Shown here piece after piece: positions 28,456 to 36,794 of a DNA stretch of 64,000 bases (the stretch's first letter is position 1; the number at the start of each line of letters is the position of its first letter). Source of the DNA: Fredinandcohnia aciditolerans (GTDB taxonomy: Bacteria > Bacillota > Bacilli > Bacillales > Bacillaceae_L); NCBI GenBank assembly GCA_003640645.1, contig QGHH01000002.1, positions 236,180-300,179 of the forward strand, given 5' to 3'. The translations under genes and the position numbers were made by a program. The notes under the pieces are model-generated. The model was not told the DNA's origin. It made no database searches and worked only from the letters and a program-made list of their open reading frames with translations.

Positions 28456-29526
28456 TTAGTTTTCTGGAACAAAGTAAATCACAGATGGACCTGATGCGCC
28501 GCCTGGAAGACTTGTAACAAAATCATATTGATTCCCGTTGGCTCCAATGTTTTCAGACGCAAACTTCCATGCATTTACATAGCTTAAGAACCCAGTAGTG
28601 TTAAGGTGACCGTTCCATTGCATCACAAAATGGCCAAATCCACCTGATGGATTATCATAGATTGAGAGTTGCAGTGGACGATGTAAACTGTTTTCTACTT
28701 TAACGTCTAAATCATATAACACACCATAATTCCCATTGTTAATTACCGGCTTGTTTCCATCCACAACACTAATACCTTCTTCATATTCTCCCGGTAACTT
28801 ATCGCTCCATTGACCATAGGCAGCAGATGAGAGGCGAATATAGGCATTTCCTAAAGCAGTATCATACGTAAGTGTACCTTCACGATCAAAGTGTGGAAAA
28901 CTTCCGCGAACATGTGAGTCTGGCGGTAAGATATCAACAGAAAGTGGGTCAGCTGGTCGTTCTACGTAATTAAGAATCGTTGCAGTGACAGTGGCTGGCT
29001 GATTCCCATGTTTTGTATAAACATCATATTGGGCAATCCCACTAACCGTTTCTCCGTCGGGTGCACTTGTTTCCAAGAAATAGCTCTCACCAGGCTGTAG
29101 GGTCTGAATGTATTTTTTTTCAGCCTTTTCTTCTAGGAATTGTACTAACGCTTCCTTCCCAGCAACGTCTGGATAAATACTAGCTGTAGCGCCAACTCCT
29201 TTAGAGAACAACATTACTGGTTCCGCCGAGGTATTGGTTAGGGCAACGCTGACGATTCGAGTCTCTCCACTTGTATTCTGATGATGCCAAAATACACGAA
29301 ATTCTCCTGTAGCGGAGTCGCGATAAAACGCACCACTGTCAGAGTATGTTTCTGGAGAATCACTCAGTATCAGTTTTCCTCCTGTTTGTTTTAATTCAGG
29401 CTTTTCTAGATGAACAGCGGGTTGAAGTGTTTCGATTGGTACATAATTTTCATTGGCGAATGTCTGATTTGGCAAAAGAAATGCCAATAAAACAGTACCT
29501 AAGACTAAAGCAGACTTCATTTTCAT
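28456..29526 (-). CDS. Secreted protein of unknown function (356 aa)
   Basis: I do not recognise a named family. The 356-residue product has a clear signal peptide (MKMKSALVLGTVLLAFLLPN, cleavage near FANE) and a beta-rich body with no cysteine-rich or membrane segment. One region (GATASIYPDVAGKEALVQFL, LQPGESYFLETSAPDGETVSG) looks like an Ig-like or copper-oxidase-like beta-sandwich. The C-terminal half contains HVRGSFPHFDREGTLTYD and IYDNPSGGFGHFVMQWNG. The start is ATG with GGAGG 8 bp upstream. It is convergent with the GHL10 gene and shares its terminator, so an extracellular role is all that can be said. Confidence 0.7.
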   Translation of the reverse strand: MKMKSALVLGTVLLAFLLPNQTFANENYVPIETLQPAVHLEKPELKQTGGKLILSDSPETYSDSGAFYRDSATGEFRVFWHHQNTSGETRIVSVALTNTSAEPVMLFSKGVGATASIYPDVAGKEALVQFLEEKAEKKYIQTLQPGESYFLETSAPDGETVSGIAQYDVYTKHGNQPATVTATILNYVERPADPLSVDILPPDSHVRGSFPHFDREGTLTYDTALGNAYIRLSSAAYGQWSDKLPGEYEEGISVVDGNKPVINNGNYGVLYDLDVKVENSLHRPLQLSIYDNPSGGFGHFVMQWNGHLNTTGFLSYVNAWKFASENIGANGNQYDFVTSLPGGASGPSVIYFVPEN

Positions 29527-29627
29527 TTTGTTTTCCTCCTATCCATTTTATTGAAATCCCAATGACAGTTGTTCAATCATTTAGAGGTTGGGATGGGAAT
29601 TCAATATTAATTTACTTTCGATATTTG

Positions 29628-29826
29628 ATGGATTATTCCTCCATTTTTTATATAAATGAGGAAAAAGTCCCCATTTTTAACAGATGAGTGATGAACAAGT
29701 TAACGTCTACATGTAAATAAATGGTGGGACAAGGGACCTGTCCCCTTGACCCAGCGGGGAGAATTTTGTATTCTTGAGTTGGAGGATATATTCTCTTTTG
29801 TGTAAAATGGAGGAATATTCCTTCAA
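29628..29826. promoter_or_regulatory. Three TGGAGGAATATTCC-like sites, possible RpiR operators
   Basis: Related sites lie at 29628-29644 (inverted: ATGGATTATTCCTCCAT), 29781-29797 (TTGGAGGATATATTCTC) and 29809-29826 (ATGGAGGAATATTCCTTC), all upstream of the RpiR regulator. A looser match, GTGGATTTAATCTCC, lies at 31696 before the binding-protein gene. Autoregulation is inference. Otherwise this gap (29527-29859) holds only the repeat at 29721. Confidence 0.4.
29721..29754 (+). repeat. Single GGGACAGG repeat (B unit)
   Basis: The B unit with its linker tail (AAATGGTGGGACAAGGGACC...) lies between two of the candidate operators. Confidence 0.85.
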
Positions 29827-29859
29827 ACTATTTTAGCAGTAAAAAAGGAGATTTTTATA

Positions 29860-30717
29860 ATGCCAAAGACAGAGAACGTAAACCCTCTTTTAATTATTAC
29901 ATCTGTATATAACTCGCTTACGAAAACAGAGCAAAAGGTAGCGGATTATATAATGGAACACCACAAGGAAGCAGTCTATTCGTCTGTTACCGATTTAGCG
30001 GAAGTGGTAGGGGTTGGAGAAACTACTGTTTTGCGCTTTTGTAGAAAACTAGGATATCGTGGCTTTCAAGAGTTTAAATTGGCTGTCGCACAAAACCTAA
30101 TGGAAGTTGATGAACAAGTATATGGAAAGATTGAGGAAAATGACTCCCTTGATGTGATTGCGAAAAAGATAGCGAATCAAAATGTAAGTGCTTTAAATGA
30201 TACAGTCGCCCTACTCCAAGATCCTACTATACAGACAGCGGTCGAAAAGATTAATAGCGCCAAGAAAATCTATTTTTTCGGGGTTGGTTCTTCAGGATTC
30301 ACGGCATTAGACGGCAAACATCGATTTATGAGGCTGGGCTATGATACAGAACATGTTTCTGATTCACATATCATGTCAATGACTGCTTCGTTATTAGGCA
30401 AAGAAGATTTAATTATTGCCTTGTCTTCATCAGGAAGCACAAAGGACGTCGTTGATGCAATTGAAATTGCGAAAGAAAATAATGCGTTTATCATCTGTAT
30501 TACAAACCAGGCGAGGTCACCGATTACAAAATATGCGGATTTAATTCTGTTGGCTGCAAATAAGGAATCCCCATTTGAAGGTGGTATTTTCTCTTCAAAG
30601 ATTGCTCAGCTTTTACTATTAGATGTTCTAGCAACAAATGCAGCTCTTAAGAATAAAGAACAAACATTTAGAGCGATAAAAAATACAGCGGAATCAGTTC
30701 TTGATAAATTGTACTAG
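29860..30717 (+). CDS. RpiR/MurR-family transcriptional regulator
   Basis: This 285-residue regulator has an N-terminal HTH_6 domain (residues ~5-80: LTKTEQKVADYIMEH, VTDLAEVVGVGETTVLRFCR) and a C-terminal SIS sugar-phosphate isomerase-like domain (about 125-260: AKKIYFFGVGSSG, LIIALSSSGSTKDVV). The family senses phosphosugars such as MurNAc-6-P or GlcNAc-6-P. Standing first before the importer, NanE and kinase genes, it is the likely local regulator, with an aminosugar phosphate as effector (inference). The start is ATG with AAGGAG upstream. Confidence 0.9.
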   Translation: MPKTENVNPLLIITSVYNSLTKTEQKVADYIMEHHKEAVYSSVTDLAEVVGVGETTVLRFCRKLGYRGFQEFKLAVAQNLMEVDEQVYGKIEENDSLDVIAKKIANQNVSALNDTVALLQDPTIQTAVEKINSAKKIYFFGVGSSGFTALDGKHRFMRLGYDTEHVSDSHIMSMTASLLGKEDLIIALSSSGSTKDVVDAIEIAKENNAFIICITNQARSPITKYADLILLAANKESPFEGGIFSSKIAQLLLLDVLATNAALKNKEQTFRAIKNTAESVLDKLY

Positions 30718-30724
30718 AGTGGAT

Positions 30725-31021
30725 GTTCAAAACGGCTGGCGAAAATGTCATAGCGCTGGAGGAACTTCGACTAAAAGCTGACACATCCAGTGGAAGTTCG
30801 TTGGCTTGGTTTTTTAGTTCCTTGGAAAAGTAACCACTTTTCCGGCGTGCGAAACGGATTCAAGGAAGGAACATTCTTTGTGCTTACGTATTCACAATAT
30901 ACGTTGCGCTGTTCAAATCTGCACCGCCTCGAACTATTAACGCGCAGGATGGGCTAGTGTAGACAGTTGCACAGGACGTAGCGTTGTTGACGACGGGTCC
31001 TTTTCATCCTCCTTTTTGAAC
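30725..31021. repeat. Structured ~297-bp intergenic element with inverted ends
   Basis: The element runs from GTTCAAAA (30725) to TTTTTGAAC (31021) and has no ORF of note. It is densely self-complementary: GTTCCTTG ... CAAGGAAGGAAC encloses a hairpin GGAAAAGTAACCACTTTTCC, and GGAACTTCG faces TGGAAGTTCG. Its base composition is more GC-rich than the flanks. It looks like a MITE or a folded RNA element inserted between the RpiR and YesL-like genes; it is not a known riboswitch to me. Confidence 0.65.
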
Positions 31022-31054
31022 AAGAATCTAATCGAATAGAGAAAGGTGAAAATC

Positions 31055-31651
31055 ATGGTTACTTCAAATAATAAGCTATTTGAGGTTCTCGAATATATAG
31101 TAGATCTGGTTCTATTAAACTTTCTATTTATTATATGTTCACTTCCTCTCGTAACTGCATACCCTGCCTTTGTTGCATTGGTGGGGGCGATTAAATATAC
31201 ATCAGAAGACGAACCGCTACCTGCATGGAAAATGTTTTTTAAGCTATTTATTCAGTATTTAATAAAAGGGATGAAAGTCTGGATGACTCTTCTTTTTATT
31301 TCGGTCGTCATCATAGGAGACATTTTCGCCTCCTTTTATTTACCAAATGAGTTACAGAATTTTCTTCTTCCTTTTAATATCATTATGATTCTTTTATTTT
31401 TCGGGATATTTAGCTATCTTACAAAACTATTTATATTGGGTGAGCATCGTTTAAAACCTTTAGTATTTCGGAGTTTTGTTCTATTTTTTAGAAAACCATT
31501 AAAGCCTTTACTCATCATCATAATCAATACAATGATTGTGATTTTATCAATCTATTTAAGATACGTTCCTTTTTTAATCTCTTTCAGTCTTCTTGCCTTT
31601 ACCTACTATTTTGTCATGATGGCAAGAGATTATGAGGCGGAGAATAGTTAG
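31055..31651 (+). CDS. DUF624 / YesL-like membrane protein
   Basis: This 198-residue protein has about five hydrophobic segments, starting KLFEVLEYIVDLVLLNFLFIIC and ending FLISFSLLAFTYYFVMMARDYE. It fits the DUF624 (YesL) family, which sits in sugar ABC transporter operons of Bacillus and Paenibacillus beside MalF/MalG-type permeases. Its role there is unknown; it may assist the permease complex. The ATG at 31055 after AAAGGTG is preferred to a GTG at 31046. Confidence 0.8.
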   Translation: MVTSNNKLFEVLEYIVDLVLLNFLFIICSLPLVTAYPAFVALVGAIKYTSEDEPLPAWKMFFKLFIQYLIKGMKVWMTLLFISVVIIGDIFASFYLPNELQNFLLPFNIIMILLFFGIFSYLTKLFILGEHRLKPLVFRSFVLFFRKPLKPLLIIIINTMIVILSIYLRYVPFLISFSLLAFTYYFVMMARDYEAENS

Positions 31652-31748
31652 ATTAAAATAAAAAATGGAGATTTTTTTATTTTTTTATAAAAAAGGTGGA
31701 TTTAATCTCCAAAAGGTGATACATTTCTAATAGATAGAAAATTCTCTA

Positions 31749-31764
31749 TTGAAAGCGTTTAATC
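31749..31764 (+). promoter_or_regulatory. Candidate cre site (CcpA)
   Basis: TTGAAAGCGTTTAATC fits the first 13 positions of the catabolite-responsive element consensus but not its last three. It lies about 90 bp before the binding-protein gene, consistent with glucose repression of this locus. Confidence 0.5.
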
Positions 31765-31855
31765 AAAAAGGGTTTTGAAGTCTAGTAGGGGGTACACAAA
31801 GAGAGTTGCTATTAGAGATCAAAATTCAAAAAATTCCAAATGAGGTGGGGAAAAA

Positions 31856-33142
31856 ATGAGTAGATTCAAAAAAGTACTATCCGTAGCAATGGTGTTTTTA
31901 CTTGTTTTAGGTGTCTTAGCTGCATGTAGTTCTGAAGATTCAGGAACAAAAGATTCAGGCTCAGATAAAGCAAAAGGCGGGGACGAAGAGACAACAGTTG
32001 AATTTTGGACCATTTCGCTTCAACCAACATTTAATGATTACTTCAATGATCTTATTGCGAAATATGAAGAAGAAAATCCAAACGTAAAAATCGATTGGAA
32101 GGACTTCCCTTATGATGCAGTACAAAACAAATTATTAACAAGTATTGCAAGTAAGCAAGCTCCAGATGTAGTTAACTTAAATACAGTTATGGCTCATCAA
32201 ATGGCGTCAAAAGGTGCGTTAGTAGACTTCAATCAGGCATTAACAGATGAGCAAAAGGGTATATATTTTGAAGGAATCTATGATTCTACTGTACAGGGTG
32301 ATGGTGCATATGCCCTTCCATGGTATACAGGTATTCCGGTTCTTTATATCAATAAATCATTAGCAGAAAAAGCAGGTATCGATTTAAATAATCCGCCACA
32401 AACAAAAGAAGATCTAGCAGCATGGGGTAAACAAATTGCTGACAAAACAGATTCTTTTGGATACGTATTCACAATGGAAACTCGCTCTATCCTTGAAGAA
32501 GGTTTCAAAATTGTAGAAGGCGATAAAGCAATCTTCAATAACGACGAAGTAAAAGAATATATCCAAGGCAATATCGATTTAATCGAAGCAGGGGTGATTC
32601 CAAAGGATATTCCGAACTTTAGTAAGCAGGTTGAGCTGTTTGGTAGTGAACAAGTAGGGATGATCATCTCAAGTTCTTCATTTATTAACCAATTAAAAAC
32701 AGCTTCACCAGATGTATATGAAAATACAATCGCGGTTCCAGCACCAGTAGGAAAAGCGGGCATTCGTTTTACAAACACAATGAACCTAGTTGTTCCTAAA
32801 GAATCTAAGAATGTAGATGCTGCAACAGCATTTGCACATTATGTAACAAATGATGCGAATCAATTAGCATTCTCGAAAGTAGCAAACACACTTCCATCTA
32901 CTAAAGAAGCTGCGAAGGATGAGCACTTCTATAAAAATGATGGAACTTTAGAAGGACAAGCTTTAACAGCATCTGTTGAAAGTTTAGACAAAGCAACAGA
33001 TTTCTACCTTGGTGTTGAAAACGCAGGCGATGTAGATAGTGCAATCAATAAACATCTACAAAATATCTACATCAATGATGAAGACCTTGATGCAGAGCTT
33101 GAAGCAGCCGAAAAAGAAGTTAATGATATTTTAGCTCGTTAA
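31856..33142 (+). CDS. Carbohydrate ABC transporter substrate-binding lipoprotein
   Basis: This 428-residue family 1 solute-binding protein has lipobox LAAC in a signal ending near residue 22, a Ser/Asp/Lys tether and the classic start TTVEFWTISLQPTFNDYFNDLIAKYEEENPNVKIDW. It captures an oligosaccharide, probably containing HexNAc given the downstream genes, and delivers it to the two permeases at 33386 and 34287. The start is ATG after GAGGTGGGG. A perfect hairpin directly follows the stop, which could make this protein more abundant than the permeases. Confidence 0.92.
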   Translation: MSRFKKVLSVAMVFLLVLGVLAACSSEDSGTKDSGSDKAKGGDEETTVEFWTISLQPTFNDYFNDLIAKYEEENPNVKIDWKDFPYDAVQNKLLTSIASKQAPDVVNLNTVMAHQMASKGALVDFNQALTDEQKGIYFEGIYDSTVQGDGAYALPWYTGIPVLYINKSLAEKAGIDLNNPPQTKEDLAAWGKQIADKTDSFGYVFTMETRSILEEGFKIVEGDKAIFNNDEVKEYIQGNIDLIEAGVIPKDIPNFSKQVELFGSEQVGMIISSSSFINQLKTASPDVYENTIAVPAPVGKAGIRFTNTMNLVVPKESKNVDAATAFAHYVTNDANQLAFSKVANTLPSTKEAAKDEHFYKNDGTLEGQALTASVESLDKATDFYLGVENAGDVDSAINKHLQNIYINDEDLDAELEAAEKEVNDILAR

Positions 33143-33156
33143 TATATGAAAATTGA

Positions 33157-33188
33157 ATGGGCAGATGAACATCTGCCCATTTACTTTT
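33157..33188 (+). terminator. Hairpin after the binding-protein gene, partial terminator
   Basis: A perfect 10-bp stem ATGGGCAGAT/ATCTGCCCAT with a GAAC loop is followed by a poor T run (TTACTTTT). It probably acts as an attenuator or mRNA 3'-end stabiliser rather than a full stop. Confidence 0.7.
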
Positions 33189-33214
33189 ATCCAGCAAAAG
33201 CTGAATAAGAGGTA

Positions 33215-33360
33215 AGCCTTTTGCGTTGCCGCAGATTTTATTATGGAACTTTTTATAAAGTAAGATCCAAAGACTAAGGCTTCATACCCCCACTTCCTGT
33301 GGAAACGTCTTTGTGACCCACATCATGTGGACTTACTAATCTGCGCAATACGAAAAGGTT
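33215..33360. ncRNA. Structured ~146-bp element between binding protein and permeases
   Basis: The outer arms CCTTTTGCGTTGCCGCAGAT (33217-33236) and ATCTGCGCAATACGAAAAGG (33339-33358) pair almost fully. Inside are nested pairs AGTAAG/CTTACT, AAAGAC/GTCTTT and hairpins CCACATCATGTGG and CCACTTCCTGTGG. No ORF spans it. It could be a regulatory RNA acting on the permease genes or a mobile palindromic element. Confidence 0.6.
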
Positions 33361-33385
33361 TTAGAAGATTAGGAGGGAATAACCT

Positions 33386-34285
33386 ATGGGAAAGAAAAGA
33401 GCCCACAGTTATAGCAGATTCAACGAGGTACAAACTGCATGGCTTTTTATGGCGCCAGGGTTGATATTGCTTGCTCTATTCACCTTTTGGCCGATCATTT
33501 TCAGTCTTCCTTTGGCATTTACGAACTATTCGGTTATAGGAGAAACATCGTTCGTAGGACTGGACAACTTTAAACGTGCATTTTCTGACGTTGATTTTAT
33601 TGCTTCGCTTAAAAACTCTCTACTCTATATGATTATTGTGCCTTTTATCCAAATTATCTCCATCTTGATGGCAATTCTAGTAAATCGAAAAATGGTAGGT
33701 ATTAAGTTTTTTAGAACGGCTTATTATATTCCAGTTGTTACATCAATGGTTGCTGTTGCCATTATTTGGGGTTGGTTGATGAGTTCAAACGGGGTTCTCA
33801 ACTATCTCTTAATGTCAATTGGAATATTAGATGAAAAAGTGAATTGGTTATCGGATAAAGATACCGCACTATGGGCCCTCATGTTTATCACATTATGGAA
33901 GGGCTTGGGTTATTATATGATGATTTATCTTGCTGGCCTACAAGCAGTCCCAACCGATTGTATTGAGGCAGCAAGAATCGATGGTGCTAGTAACTGGCAA
34001 ATCATTAGTAAAATCACGATTCCGTTATTAAAGCCATATGTATTCTTATGTACGTTAGTCTCCTTAATGGCAGCGATTCGAGTGTTTGATGAGGTATTCG
34101 TATTAACGTCTGGTGGACCTGGTAATGCAACTTTAACAAGTAGTGTCTATATCTACCAGCAGGGATTCGAACAATTTGAGTTTGGCTATTCATCTGCACT
34201 AGGATTAGTCGTAAGTTTCATTATCATGTTCTTCAGTATTTTCGTCTTCCTGTTTAACAAGAAGGGTGGTGTAAATCCATATTAA
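33386..34285 (+). CDS. Carbohydrate ABC transporter permease, MalF-like
   Basis: This 299-residue permease has six membrane segments and the EAA loop EAARIDGASNWQIISKITIPLLKP (residue ~194 on), which docks the ATPase. The N-terminus (AWLFMAPGLILLALFTFWPII) is typical of MalF/UgpA-type subunits. It pairs with the protein at 34287. No ATPase gene is in the locus, so it presumably uses a shared ATPase of the MsmX type encoded elsewhere, as is common in Bacillus. The start is ATG after AGGAGGG. Confidence 0.92.
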   Translation: MGKKRAHSYSRFNEVQTAWLFMAPGLILLALFTFWPIIFSLPLAFTNYSVIGETSFVGLDNFKRAFSDVDFIASLKNSLLYMIIVPFIQIISILMAILVNRKMVGIKFFRTAYYIPVVTSMVAVAIIWGWLMSSNGVLNYLLMSIGILDEKVNWLSDKDTALWALMFITLWKGLGYYMMIYLAGLQAVPTDCIEAARIDGASNWQIISKITIPLLKPYVFLCTLVSLMAAIRVFDEVFVLTSGGPGNATLTSSVYIYQQGFEQFEFGYSSALGLVVSFIIMFFSIFVFLFNKKGGVNPY

Positions 34286-34286
34286 T

Positions 34287-35132
34287 ATGGATGAACCTAT
34301 GAAAAATACGAATCTATTTAAAAAAATTGTCAGTAAAACAATCGTTTATGTATTGTTAATCTTATTTGCCATCTTCATGATGGGGCCATTTCTTTGGCTA
34401 ATCAGTGTGTCACTCATGCCTGGTAAGAATATTTTCGCGTTTCCACCTGCGATACTGCCAACTTTTATTGACTTCAAAAACTATATAGAAGTTTGGGAGT
34501 ATATGGATTTTCTTAAATATATTTGGAACACCGTGATCATCACCTTCTTAGGTGTCACATTAAGTATTATATTTAGTGCTTTAACAGCATATCCGTTAGC
34601 TATTTTCAATTTTAAAGGAAGAAATCTCATTTTCATGTTACTCGTATCGACAATGATTATTCCTGCAGCTGCAGGACTTGTTGTTAACTATTTAACGATT
34701 AATAACTTGGGGTTAATTAATACATTTACCGGGGTAGTCCTTCCAACACTGGTCTCTGTATTTAACGTCTTCCTCTTTAGACAAGCATTCATGGGGATTC
34801 CAGGCGATATCAGGGATTCTGGAAAAATGGACGGCGCTTCCGAATTCCGGATTTGGGTTCAATTAATGATGCCAATGATCAAACCAGCAGTCGCAGTTGT
34901 GGGCTTGTTTGAATTTATGGCGAACTGGAATAGTTTCCTCTGGCCGATCATTGTCCTGGATACAGAAAAATACCCATTAGCTTCAGCATTAAGCTTTTTA
35001 AATGGTCAGTTCTCCTATAACTTTGGGTGGATTGCTGCAGGTACAGTAATCTCAGTAATACCCATCATATTCGTGTTTTTATTCACTCAGAAATATTATA
35101 TGGAAGGACTTGCAGGAGCGGTTAAAGGATAA
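34287..35132 (+). CDS. Carbohydrate ABC transporter permease, MalG-like
   Basis: This 281-residue permease has six membrane segments. Its EAA-loop region, RDSGKMDGASEFRIWVQLMMPMIKP, has Ser-Gly-Lys where most members have Glu-Ala-Ala. The closing TQKYYMEGLAGAVKG is diagnostic for MalG/UgpE-type subunits. It starts 2 bp after the MalF-like gene; ATG at 34287 or 34299 are both possible because neither has a strong ribosome site, suggesting coupling to the upstream gene. It forms the channel with the preceding subunit. Confidence 0.9.
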   Translation: MDEPMKNTNLFKKIVSKTIVYVLLILFAIFMMGPFLWLISVSLMPGKNIFAFPPAILPTFIDFKNYIEVWEYMDFLKYIWNTVIITFLGVTLSIIFSALTAYPLAIFNFKGRNLIFMLLVSTMIIPAAAGLVVNYLTINNLGLINTFTGVVLPTLVSVFNVFLFRQAFMGIPGDIRDSGKMDGASEFRIWVQLMMPMIKPAVAVVGLFEFMANWNSFLWPIIVLDTEKYPLASALSFLNGQFSYNFGWIAAGTVISVIPIIFVFLFTQKYYMEGLAGAVKG

Positions 35133-35174
35133 ACCACCTGAAATAAAAAGTGCTAAGAAAAAGGGAGATATCAA

Positions 35175-36740
35175 ATGTATAAAATTGCTTACATCCCACT
35201 AGACGAACGCCCATGTAACTATGACTTCCCAAGCCTTCTGTGGGACAGGGGGACAGGTCCCTCGTCCCACGGTGAAGTGAATCTCGTACGACCAGATTTG
35301 AGTCTGATGGGAGATAAAAAAACACCTGGAAATACGGAAAAGATTTGGGAATGGCTGTTCGAGGAAGCGGTGGATGCAGACGGTCTCATTCTATCAATCG
35401 ATACATTGTTATATGGCGGAATCATTCCGTCTAGATTGCACCATTTAACATTGGATGAGTGCAGAGATGTGTTAGCGAGGCTTTCACAAATTAAGGAAGT
35501 TAATCCAGAAGTAAAAATATACGCATTCAACTTAATCATGAGATGTCCGAAATATTCAAGCAGTGATGAAGAACCGGACTATTACGAGGATTGGGGAAGT
35601 GAAATCTTCCAATATGGCAGATTGCATCATTTACTTTCTGCCAATCTTGCATCTGAAGAAGATGAAAAACAGTACGAAGAACTTAAGCAACAGCTTCCAA
35701 AAGAGGTTGTAGATGACTATCTTTCTCGCAGAAAAATCAATGTTGAAGTAAACAAGCTTGCCCTTGAATATGTGAATAATGGAACGATTGATTTTATGAT
35801 CATTCCACAAGATGATTCTGCTCCTTACGGTTGGACGGCGATCGACCAGCAGGAGGTAAGGGGGGCGATTGCTACTCATCATCTCGAGTTAGATGTATAC
35901 ATGTATCCAGGTGCAGATGAAGTAGGTTGTACGATGCTAGCAAGAATGCTCAACAACTTTAAAGGGAAAAGACCATTGGTCTATCCAGTTTTCTCAAGTA
36001 CGCAAGGCCCCTCTGTCACACCTTTATATGAGGATCGCCCTTTAATGGAGACTCTCAAATATCAAATTTTAGCAGCGGGTGGACTGATGACTTCAAGTCT
36101 TGCTGAAGCTGATCTTGCTCTATTTTTAAATTCACCAGTCGAGCCAATGATGGAGGCTGCCTATCAAGATAGTCTAAGTACAAAATATCAGGTGAATCGT
36201 AACTTAATTGATTTTGTCGAGCAGCTCGAATTTACAGTAAAGGAAAGAAACATTCCGTGCGTGGTGGCTGATGTTGCTTTTGCCAATGGGTCAGATTTAG
36301 GCCTTCTCAAGTTATTAAAAAGGAAGAATCTTCTTTTTAAATTAGCGGGGTATGCAGGCTGGAATACGAGCTCGAATACACTTGGAACATGCATTGCACA
36401 AGGGATGTTCTATCATGTTTATGGAAATACACAAACTCATAAGGATTTTCTAGCACTACGCTATGTCGAAGATGCGGGATATTGTAGCACAGTTAGAAAA
36501 AATGTTACAAATAACATCCTGCCAAAGTTAGGATATGATTATTTCCTTGTTGACGGAAAACGTGGAAAGGTTTCTGAAATTGTGCAGGAACAGCTAACTG
36601 CGTTTATAAAAGAAAATCTTATCGATGAAGAAAATGAACTACGAATTACAGACTGCCACATGCCATGGAGCCGAATGTTTGAAGTTGGCTTAAAAGTTGA
36701 ATATACCCGGGTCGGAGGGACAGGTTCCTCGTCCCTGTAA
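35175..36740 (+). CDS. DUF4127 family protein, carrying repeat-derived inserts
   Basis: This 521-residue cytoplasmic protein is recognised as DUF4127 by its N-terminus (IAYIPLDERPCNYDFP, MGDKKTPGN) and by DTLLYGGIIPSR, PQDDSAPYGW and GADEVGCTMLARM. Function is unknown; the family occurs in glycan-utilisation clusters. After FPSLL an in-frame GGGACAGG repeat adds WDRGTGPSSH, a tract I do not expect in other members. The last residues (RVGGTGSSSL) and the stop codon come from another repeat copy at 36712. The conserved motifs are intact, so it may still work. The start is ATG after AAGGGAG. Confidence 0.82.
   Translation: MYKIAYIPLDERPCNYDFPSLLWDRGTGPSSHGEVNLVRPDLSLMGDKKTPGNTEKIWEWLFEEAVDADGLILSIDTLLYGGIIPSRLHHLTLDECRDVLARLSQIKEVNPEVKIYAFNLIMRCPKYSSSDEEPDYYEDWGSEIFQYGRLHHLLSANLASEEDEKQYEELKQQLPKEVVDDYLSRRKINVEVNKLALEYVNNGTIDFMIIPQDDSAPYGWTAIDQQEVRGAIATHHLELDVYMYPGADEVGCTMLARMLNNFKGKRPLVYPVFSSTQGPSVTPLYEDRPLMETLKYQILAAGGLMTSSLAEADLALFLNSPVEPMMEAAYQDSLSTKYQVNRNLIDFVEQLEFTVKERNIPCVVADVAFANGSDLGLLKLLKRKNLLFKLAGYAGWNTSSNTLGTCIAQGMFYHVYGNTQTHKDFLALRYVEDAGYCSTVRKNVTNNILPKLGYDYFLVDGKRGKVSEIVQEQLTAFIKENLIDEENELRITDCHMPWSRMFEVGLKVEYTRVGGTGSSSL
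35241..35269 (+). repeat. GGGACAGG repeat unit inside the DUF4127 gene
   Basis: A complete 29-bp A unit (TGGGACAGGGGGACAGGTCC then CTCGTCCCA) sits in frame at codons 23-32 with no frameshift or stop. Confidence 0.92.
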
Positions 36741-36778
36741 AAAAATGGTGGGACAAGGGACCTGTCCCTGTGTCCCAA
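36712..36778 (+). repeat. GGGACAGG repeat, inverted A-B pair (near-consensus)
   Basis: The A unit and linker encode the last ten codons and TAA of the DUF4127 gene; the linker is TGTAAAAAAATGGT. The B unit ends 1 bp before the ribosome site of the next gene. Confidence 0.9.
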
Positions 36779-36794
36779 AAAGGAGTTGCTGCTA

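Noticed and set aside
30725-31021. Structured element as a known riboswitch or T-box
   Set aside because: I find no T-box, purine, SAM, glmS or similar core motif, and the inverted ends suggest a mobile or dispersed element.
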